Source of the DNA: Pseudeuparius sepicola
Lineage: Eukaryota; Arthropoda; Insecta; Coleoptera; Anthribidae
Reading direction: 5' to 3'
Assembly (NCBI GenBank): GCA_963920635.1
Contig: OY987302.1
Location: 44,085,500-44,149,499, forward strand
Length of the DNA stretch: 64,000 bases
Below are positions 56,728 to 64,000 of the stretch, one piece after another; the stretch's first letter is position 1, and every line of letters begins with the position of its first letter. The position numbers were made by a program, and so were the translations under genes. Below the pieces are notes generated by a model. The model searched no databases. It was not told the DNA's origin and worked only from the letters and a program-made list of their open reading frames with translations.

Positions 56728-57201
56728 CAGGGTGTCCAGATTTGATTGTAAATGCGGGGTATCTCGGTTATTTTTAGAGATAGGGAGTTGCGGTTTGCGC
56801 AAACCGTTGCTACTTTTTTGTGAAACGAAAGATACCGTAAACAGATTTTTCATAGCCACCTTCGTTTTTAAGATACAGGGCGAAATTGAAAATTTGCGCT
56901 TTTGGGGCATACCTCGTATCTTGGGAACGGTTAATGATATTGAAATGGCAAAAACTGTATCTTATAGACATTTTCACGTAGAATTCAGTGCCGTATTCAG
57001 TTTTTTACTAAAATCGATATTGTTCGATATATGGACCAAACTTAGTTTTTTTTTAATAGAACACCCTGTATATTTTCTACTAGTTATATTCAGATTGTCG
57101 TAAGCTTTACAAAAATATATAACACTATGTAGTTATTATCTATATTAGGCTCTAAAAATAACCGAGATTCCACGCATTTACATCCAAATCTGGACACCCT
57201 G
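56728..57201. repeat. Foldback MITE, CAGGGTGTCCAGATTTG ends
   Basis: CAGGGTGTCCAGATTTGATT and AAATCTGGACACCCTG, TA on both sides. Arms include ATGCGGGGTATCTCGGTTAT and its mirror. The open frame inside it arises from repeat sequence. Confidence 0.9.
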
Positions 57202-59090
57202 TACATGGATAAACATGCATTATATGATTGTGCCGGGTACATCTATTATAGCCAGCTAGTGCAGACATATTACGACAGAAACTTTTAATTTTATTTTTCG
57301 CAATTCATTGACTCCTAGGAAATAACTTTTAAGAAATCATGACAACCTCCATTTACAGTATCTCCACAAATTTGACAGGTCTACGCGGATCGACTGCAAC
57401 AACCTACTAACAAGTAATACAGACATCTCTGTTGCGACATTGTGTCAACAGGAGTCTGACTTTTAGGTGAAATATCTTCTAACGTTAATCTACATAGCAA
57501 ATAGACTGTATTAAAACCAAATTTATGTTTAAAATACTGGCTATTTTTCTGTAAATAGAAATGGAGTCTTGCTTATTTTTGTCATTAAGAAACATAATAG
57601 TACGTGTGCGCACAGATAACGTAACCTATCTGTGGTGTGCGTGTGAATATGATTCAAAATTGAAGGGTTGCAATTTTATGTTTTTATTCGCCAGAAATCA
57701 AATAGGTAGGTAGGTCTTACTCTATACCTACTTATTTTTTGTCCAGGTAAAGTAGTTCCTTTTACAATAATTTGGATCCTGTCAAAGCCTACTTCATTTC
57801 TGAAAAGCAAAAGTGCAACACACATTATTTTCTAACAAAACAGGCCTGAATACTAAAACGTAAAATTTCAACTCAATTGAGCAATGCAATGCTTTAGGTG
57901 TAAATGACAAAAAGATTATAAGTCCTACATATCTCATCAATCCGGATACCTGTATATTCCCTGTATATACGCAAAATAAATTTTGTCTAGTTGAGGCAGT
58001 GGTTATTGGCAACATAAGTGAAATAAAAAATGAAAGTCAACATAATTAGATTTGTTTATTTTATTCATGAGAAAATGAAGACAATATTTCAGATACCTAT
58101 TATTCTATTACAATAATTTTATCGAGATAAAAACGAATTGTGTGTGTTAAAATTAAAACGTATGTAGCGCAGTTCAATACTAAAACTAGCGAAGCGTGGA
58201 GAAACTAAAATTTGTATCAAAATATCGATTTATGAAATTCGTTTCAAACAATTAATGCTTGTCATGTGTGAAATTTATTAAAAGTTAGAAACTTTTGTTT
58301 TTTATATTTATTGGGTTTATTGTTGTAGAAACGATATAACCGCCGACAATTTTATGGTAATTTTTTCACTATGCCATGACAAACTAGGCTAAATGTAAAA
58401 AATGCCTATTTTAATCAGAGATTCCATGAAATGGCAATTTGCAAGAAATCAGAAAAATTAAACGATTGGTTCGATTTAAATCTTGTTTTGTTTTTGAAAC
58501 GAAAAATTTTTCTGGACTGCACGAATTTTGAATTTTGTATGTGTTTTGAGTTTTGTTTCAGAGAATTAAAAACATAAAAAATGTTAAGAACTCAATGAAT
58601 TTCCTTAATATACAATATAGATGATGTGTGAAAATTCAATTTCCCAAACAATATTTTTTAACAGTGAAGGGCATTTCGAAATGATTATATTATGTATAGA
58701 CCATGGTGGAAGGAATATAATATGGTGTGCTACGTTACCTGTTAATTTGGTTCAGTTTGCACATTTGGCCAAGGTGACGTCAGTGTCGCCAGTCACCTTA
58801 GGAAGAGTTTGGTATTTCCATTGTTTTATGTTTTTGTTGTATTTCTAATCACCTGCATGTCACCTGGATGTGGTGTGGGGCGTGGGCCAAATCGTGCATG
58901 CGTGATCGTTTTTTCCGCGTCTGATTTATAGTTTGAACTTTTTGCCCATTAATTTGTTGCAAATGAGTTGATTTTTTTTTTAAATTTGCTCCCAAGCTGA
59001 CGCCATGGCATATGTGCGACAATCATAAACCTATATATAGCAACCTGTGCAGGTAGGGTTTATTCTGGGACACTTCAACGGGGGTGATGT
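57202..59090. other. Gene-free stretch; one possible exon-like frame
   Basis: A + strand frame at about 57870-58050 reads N-S-I-E-Q-C-N-A-L-G-V-N-D-K-K then SPTYLINPDTCIFPVYT and F-C-L-V-E-A-V-V-I-G-N before TAG. It has regular Cys spacing but no convincing start or acceptor, and no recognised family. The remainder holds nothing. Confidence 0.25.
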
Positions 59091-59091
59091 A

Positions 59092-59815
59092 AAATCAAAA
59101 ATATTATTATTTTGTGGCACAACTTTTTATCTACAGCCGCTTCGTTTTTGAGATACAGGATGTTTGAATTCTCAAAAATTTTAACATTTTATTTTTATTT
59201 TTCCAACCGTTAAAGGTATTTAAACGAAATTTGGTACATGCATTGGTCAAGTGTCACAAAATGTGATAATACCAAGTTCCCAAAATATAGCCAGTGGTGG
59301 AGATACACTACATTTGTTTTATCAAGAAAAATACTGACACGGCCCTGTAGAGCTTTTTTTCTTCCAAGCAAAAACCGTCTCTTGGAATTTTTTGTATCTG
59401 ATGCCATAGTTTCACGGTATCTAAATTTACATTTTTGTTCAGTACTGGCCAAAGAGAAATCTAAAATGACATTTTTTTCAAATTAAATAAATTATTTTTT
59501 GCATTCCATAAAAGCAATAAAAGATAAATTAATTTTCCCGTAGAACTTGGGCAGATACAAAAAAAGTCAAAAGACAGTTTTTGCTTAGAATAGTGAATAT
59601 TCAAGGGTATTGTATACCCATATCTCCGCCACTGGCTACATTGGGAACTTGGTATTACCGCATGTTGTGTACAAAATTTCGTTTAATTATCTTTAACGGT
59701 TGGAAAAATAAAAAATAAAACGTTAAAATTTTTGACAATTTAAACATCCTGTATTTCGAAAACGAGGCGGCTGTGTATAAAAAGTTATTCACAAAATGTA
59801 ATATTTGTGTCCAAG
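59092..59815. repeat. Foldback element, AGGCGGCTGTG family
   Basis: The left arm (CAGCCGCTTCGTTTTTGAGA, ATACAGGATGTTTGAATTC, TTCCAACCGTTAAAG) is mirrored at 59690-59790. Outer tips are degraded. Related fragments at 38590-38960. Confidence 0.8.
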
Positions 59816-59859
59816 AATAAAACTAAATTGCCTCGTAGGTATTTCAATAGGACATCCGG

Positions 59860-60300
59860 GTACGGTACGCAGGTACCCGGGGTACCCCATTTTGCCCCAT
59901 CTCTAATACCCCATTTTGCCCCGACGCACGTTTTACAATAAAATATAAATACAATTTACAACGACAATTATTTTTCGATAAAATGATTTAGATTAATCAT
60001 ACTTAATAATAAGTTTAATTAAGCAATAAATCTCATAATCGTATAAAAACTGTATTTGTCTTGGAAAAACGTAAACACAAGTTTTAAAACACGGGAGCTC
60101 TTGTACTCCCAACAATAGCTATGTACTCACTGAATTGACTTGACCGGGGGCGTGGTCTTGCATCGAAAGGAGGTGGAAGGGGGACATGTAGATTTGAAAT
60201 TTGGCTGCTTCAGTTAGACTGTATGTAGTAAAAATACTCGTACCTACCCCGTTATACCCCGGTACCCCATATTGCCCCGCATTCCCCTATATAGTCTTTC
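59860..60300. repeat. ACCCCATTTTGCCCC motif repeats
   Basis: GGTACCCCATTTTGCCCCAT (59880), ATACCCCATTTTGCCCCGAC (about 59909) and GGTACCCCATATTGCCCCGC (60260) delimit about 400 bp. They may be the borders of a small element. Confidence 0.5.
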
Positions 60301-60348
60301 TATAGCCACTGCTAATATGTCTACGCCAATTCGCTCTGTATTAGTACG

Positions 60349-60366
60349 TTAACCCAGATACTCCCG
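60349..60366. repeat. Candidate piggyBac terminus with TTAA
   Basis: TTAA followed by CCCAGATACTCCCG, about 300 bp beyond the transposase stop codon, fits piggyBac target preference and a CCC start. The partner end is not visible. Confidence 0.5.
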
Positions 60367-60643
60367 AAAATTTTTTTTAAGTTTTTTTATTGTAAATGCT
60401 TCATTTATGACCTAAGAAGTATGGTTTCATTTAGATTTTTTTTGTAAGTTTGGGAGTTTTTTAGATATCGACCGTCCTTTATAAAGGTCAGTGGCAATAT
60501 AAGGGGATTTGAAAAATATTAAAATTTGGAGTGTCTTTTTGCATGTCTATTTGAATGAAAAAAATAAAATATTAGATGCACTAAAATATGGTATTTATTT
60601 AAAAAACACGAGTCTTATAATATAATAATAAATGAAACAAACA

Positions 60644-62074
60644 TTACTGACTATGATATTCCAGGAAGCAGTTTTTAGGATGCAAACCTACATCGCACTT
60701 ATTGCACCGAAATTGCACTTTTTTATGGCAAAGGCGACATCTAATCTGGTTTTCCTGATAAATAACAAGATGGTCTCTTCCATCGTATCGTGAGTATTCT
60801 CTGTTATCCATCCTAGGGCGCAGAGGTCCTCGCTTAGTTGTCTTTTTATATGTTTCTAAAATTCCTTTCGCAATGGATCTTCGAAATGCATATTGGTCCA
60901 TTTTCCCACCATAATATCGATGCAGCTGCCAGGCGTTTTGAATTGCCATATCTAAGCCATGACCAATCAATGGAAAATACCATTTTTTTCCTCTTATGCT
61001 GACCCGATACAGACTAATATTTTGGTCAGCTCTGTCTACTCCTCCCATGTTTTGATTGTATGACTTGATCAATTTTGGTTGGGGTATATTTACTTGTTTC
61101 TTTTCTTTTTGAGAAAATCGAGAGACATTATTAGAGGGCAATACAGACTCACAGTTTGAAGCTATTGTAACGACGCTGTTATCATTCCAGCGACAAACTA
61201 TGATATTTTCCGTTGTTTCTAAAGCATATTCAAAGGCGCCTCTTTCTTCTTTCTTCAGATCTTTACTAGCTTTTATTACAGGAACCGCTATTCTATTTTC
61301 TCTTACGGTACCCGTTGCTTTGATACCTCTGTCTCTCAGGACTAAAAGCAAGTCCCAAGAGGTAAAAAAATTGTCAAAGAAAAGATGAAATGGTAAACGA
61401 CCTTTCTCTGACATAATTTTGTCAGCAAATGTTAAAACAACGTTCGCCCCCAAACCTAAGTCTTTGTATCGTTCGGCTAGTTTCGTCGTAGAGCCTTGAT
61501 AGGGTTCAAACCACTCGATATAACCCTTATGGTCCGTCCCCATCCAAAACTTGTAGCCCCATCTTATTGGTTTGCCCCTAATAAATTGTTTCGAGCCATG
61601 ACGTCCAAAGTACGGTATCATCGACTCGTCGATTCTATGGTTTTGTTTGTGTGGGGCAAATTCCAAAAATTTTTTACTCAGGTGTTGAAGAAAAGGTTTG
61701 ATTTTTGAGAACTTATTATCCAAATCCAAATGGTGGTTGTTGTTACAATGTAAATTTTGCATAATAAAATTGAATCTGTTTCTTGAAATAGCTTCACATA
61801 CGATTTTATGATTTCTGGTTGTTGTTACAATGTAAATTTTGCATAATAAAATTAGTAGTATAGCTATAAGAGCACGAGCACAATTTACCCATGTATTTCT
61901 TATGGGAGCAAAATCCTGCACTTTTTTGACCAAACTTACCCCCTCCACTCCCAAACCACGCCCCCCAGCCAATCGCACCGACTCTGAACCCTGGGTGCCG
62001 AAGATGTCCGAGTCCAGCGACCTTCGCCCCTGCTCCCAACCCTGCCGAAGGTGCCCGAGTCCCGCTTTCGTCAT
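60644..62074 (-). CDS. piggyBac (PGBD-type) transposase, catalytic domain intact, N-terminus chimeric
   Basis: DDE transposase of the piggyBac superfamily, which cuts and pastes at TTAA. Of 476 residues, family sequence begins near residue 92 (V-C-E-A-I-S-R-N-R-F). Catalytic Asp are visible: D149 in RIDESMIPYFGR, D234 in LPFHLFFDNFFTS and D347 in NMGGVDRADQ. The C-terminal Cys/His ribbon is complete: C446-x2-C449, C457-x2-C460, H465, C469, H474. Residues 1-90 do not look like the normal N-terminus: they are Gly/Arg-rich, come from GC-rich DNA and include a translated 37-bp duplication. About 100 expected residues are missing. A candidate 3' terminus TTAACCCAGATACTCCCG lies at 60349; no matching 5' terminus was found. 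No internal stop, so decay is recent. Confidence 0.9.
   Translation of the reverse strand: MTKAGLGHLRQGWEQGRRSLDSDIFGTQGSESVRLAGGRGLGVEGVSLVKKVQDFAPIRNTWVNCARALIAILLILLCKIYIVTTTRNHKIVCEAISRNRFNFIMQNLHCNNNHHLDLDNKFSKIKPFLQHLSKKFLEFAPHKQNHRIDESMIPYFGRHGSKQFIRGKPIRWGYKFWMGTDHKGYIEWFEPYQGSTTKLAERYKDLGLGANVVLTFADKIMSEKGRLPFHLFFDNFFTSWDLLLVLRDRGIKATGTVRENRIAVPVIKASKDLKKEERGAFEYALETTENIIVCRWNDNSVVTIASNCESVLPSNNVSRFSQKEKKQVNIPQPKLIKSYNQNMGGVDRADQNISLYRVSIRGKKWYFPLIGHGLDMAIQNAWQLHRYYGGKMDQYAFRRSIAKGILETYKKTTKRGPLRPRMDNREYSRYDGRDHLVIYQENQIRCRLCHKKVQFRCNKCDVGLHPKNCFLEYHSQ
61735..61855. repeat. 37-bp direct duplication in transposase 5' region
   Basis: GGTTGTTGTTACAATGTAAA TTTTGCATAATAAAATT occurs at 61735 and again at 61817, 82 bp apart. 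Translated on the minus strand in two different frames it gives C-K-I-Y-I-V-T-T-T and F-I-M-Q-N-L-H-C-N-N-N. Confidence 0.9.
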
Positions 62075-62104
62075 TATCCCTCCGACCCAACGGTCAACAC
62101 CCAG

Positions 62105-62290
62105 CCGCGACGCCGCGACATGTCACGACTCGCAACTAATAAAAACCCTAAATCATAATTAAGCCATGACGTCCCCCTGTCGACCTTTAGCCGCGGCCAT
62201 GCATGGATTTTTGCTACCACCTCTGCCTGCGTATTTTTGCGTCCGCGACGCCGGGACATGTCGAGACTCGCAACTAATAAAAAGCCTAAC
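62105..62290. repeat. Direct repeat of about 48 bp
   Basis: GCGACGCCGCGACATGTCAC then GACTCGCAACTAATAAAAA (62108) recurs at 62244 with few changes, separated by about 135 bp. Both are upstream of the piggyBac frame. Confidence 0.85.
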
Positions 62291-62299
62291 ACCCATAGA

Positions 62300-64000
62300 A
62301 AATATTCTAGCTTGCAATATGTACGTGACGTAATTCCTCGGAAAAAAAGTACTTTCTTTCAGTCGTTTGAAATGTGTATTAGTGTCGAGAGCTCGCACGA
62401 TGTCGAATAAAGATGAAGCACGAGAAACATTATATGAGAGTATAAATTTTGTCTACCTACCTAAAAATGTGTGTAAAAATATATATTCGTATATTTAGAG
62501 ACTGCTTCTCAAAAGGAAAAGTGGGCATTAAATTTTGACACAAATTAGCCAATTTTAGTTGAGTTTATAACCATCTAATTTAGGTAAGTAAATTTTAAAG
62601 AAGGTCCCGACTTCAATCCGAGAAAGCCAGGCTTTTACTTGGCTAAAATATCAAATACTGATAGTTCACCAGTTTTTTACTTTTAAAAATATCCCGACGT
62701 CATTATCAACAAGACTAGTACCACTAGCTGCAAAATCCGATCTTGTGCAACACGTTTCCAGTTTAAAATTGTTTTTCGCCCAGCAACCCGTCCCCAAAAC
62801 GTTGCAAAGCAAGATGAACTAAAATGATGACAGCTAATATTAGTTTGTCAGTCAAAACCCCCCCAACCCGCATGATAATTTAGATTTCTTTCAATCGTTA
62901 AAAAATGGTAAAATAAAAACAGGTGAAAATCATGAAAAAGGGACCCCGTTAATTGGTTTAATGAAAGTGTCTAGATGAGAAAAGACTGTTTACGCGTTGA
63001 CATTTTAATGTAAACATGAAACGTCCCCAAACAATTCAACTGGCACTGGAAACGTTTTTTTTTTTCGACTAAAATTGCCCTTGGCATTGTATAAATCACG
63101 ATAATATAAAATACTAGACTGAAAATCTGTTCTTAGAGGTTCTAATAAAAACCAGGTTATTAAATTAAAAAACAGGTACCAACATCCAAAGTATGACGTC
63201 ATACCACCGGTTTAAAAAATGTGTTCCAACAGTCAAAAAAAATCCTTAATCTCCTGAAAATTTAAAACGTTCTGCTAGTTAAGGTGTTCCAATTAAATAT
63301 AAAAACTATTTAACAGGATCTAACATTGAAAAATCTAAATATTGCCCAATATTGACTTAATACATTTCGACTTTGATTATCGATTAATTTACTTAGACTC
63401 TTATATAAAACAGGACTCTTATTATATAAAACCGGAGCAAGTAACGGGATCTCACGTGTTGTATTAGCTAAGCTTCACAAATTAAGCTAGCAATTACATG
63501 TTCTACTCTATTTTTATAATTATTTTTGGCATATCACCGTTTTTACATTTCTGTTTTGAAGAAAATAGTCCAAGATGCTTGATAATATATCAAAAGAAAT
63601 TGGGTCTTCCAGCGGGGCAGCGAAATTATATAGGATCCATAACACTTTTCATTCTTCAAATAAAAAAATCGATCAATTGGACAAGCAGAGACATGTTGTT
63701 TTTAGGCATAATAATTATATAAAATTAAGACATTTTTACACGGCTTATAATGCATTCATTTTTAGTAGAAAAATAAAAGCAGAAAACTAGTTTTTAGTTT
63801 CAGCAAGCCATTACATTTATTTGATTCTCGAAACAAGATACTTTTGTTTAGAGTTAACTCCGGAAACTTGCTACATTGTAAAAATACACGTACATGTCTT
63901 AAGAAAATGCAAGGTTGCATAACCGCGGCTTGGATACTGACTTTTTATGTTTAGCCTTCAGTCTGAGCAGTGCGGTTTCGGAGTGAGAAGTTTTTTTTGT
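62300..64000. other. Gene-free AT-rich stretch to window end
   Basis: Two overlapping open frames at 63498-63790 have no recognisable motif or splice context. No paired repeat was seen. Confidence 0.4.

Noticed and set aside
56723..57103. 126-residue open frame
   Set aside because: It lies wholly inside a TA-flanked foldback and reads through its inverted arm; no motif, and its termini encode the repeat ends.

Overview
The window is nuclear DNA of an insect. It is AT-rich and intron-bearing, it is packed with transposable elements, and the one recognisable host gene is a chemosensory ionotropic receptor, a family with its large repertoires in arthropods. The order cannot be fixed from this sequence; a beetle-like genome is only a weak guess.

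Host gene. A divergent ionotropic receptor (IR75-like) lies on the + strand from the left edge to 41462. Ten exons can be placed by reading frame, intron phase and splice signals: about 2-118, 2796-2991, 21364-21538, 24639-24829, 24926-25158, 25371-25452, 26044-26294, 26495-26698, 26757-26815 and 41225-41462. All nine junctions keep one frame, giving 581 visible residues; the true N-terminus lies left of the window. Introns 2 (18.4 kb) and 9 (14.4 kb) are swollen by nested transposons. No other host gene is convincing; a 78-residue ORF with one membrane segment (about 21780-22025) and a short Cys-containing frame near 57870-58050 are unexplained.

Mobile elements. (1) Three hAT elements with 8-bp target duplications (385-1967, 31312-34168, 49958-52440). 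(2) A very abundant class of TA-flanked long-inverted-repeat (foldback) elements ending in CAGGGTG or similar; two carry mariner-type transposase remnants (3431-6477, 50384-51475), which points to the source of the class. (3) Two Penelope-like families with GIY-YIG endonuclease and RT remnants between 12.2 and 21.3 kb, one as a head-to-head pair carrying a hammerhead-like motif and split by a 6.06-kb insertion. (4) A Tc1 pseudogene (23.2-24.2 kb), a non-LTR RT remnant (7.1-7.8 kb) and a Tc/mariner remnant (44.1-44.3 kb). (5) A decayed transposase-like gene of unclear superfamily (35.1-38.0 kb). (6) A piggyBac transposase with its catalytic triad intact but an abnormal N-terminus (60.6-62.1 kb). 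(7) A tRNA-derived SINE family in five copies.

Layout. 0-21 kb: introns 1 and 2, with a SINE containing a hAT containing a MITE, a mariner element, a foldback carrying a small spliced gene, and the Penelope complex. 21-27 kb: receptor core exons and the Tc1 pseudogene. 27-41 kb: intron 9 with a hAT and the unclassified DNA transposon. 41.5-60 kb: gene-free repeats. 60-64 kb: piggyBac and unannotated AT-rich DNA. The most unusual signals are the 17-40-bp insertions made only of one transposon's termini (13.6-19.7 kb) and the foldback element with its own exon and splice donor (9.6-11.5 kb).
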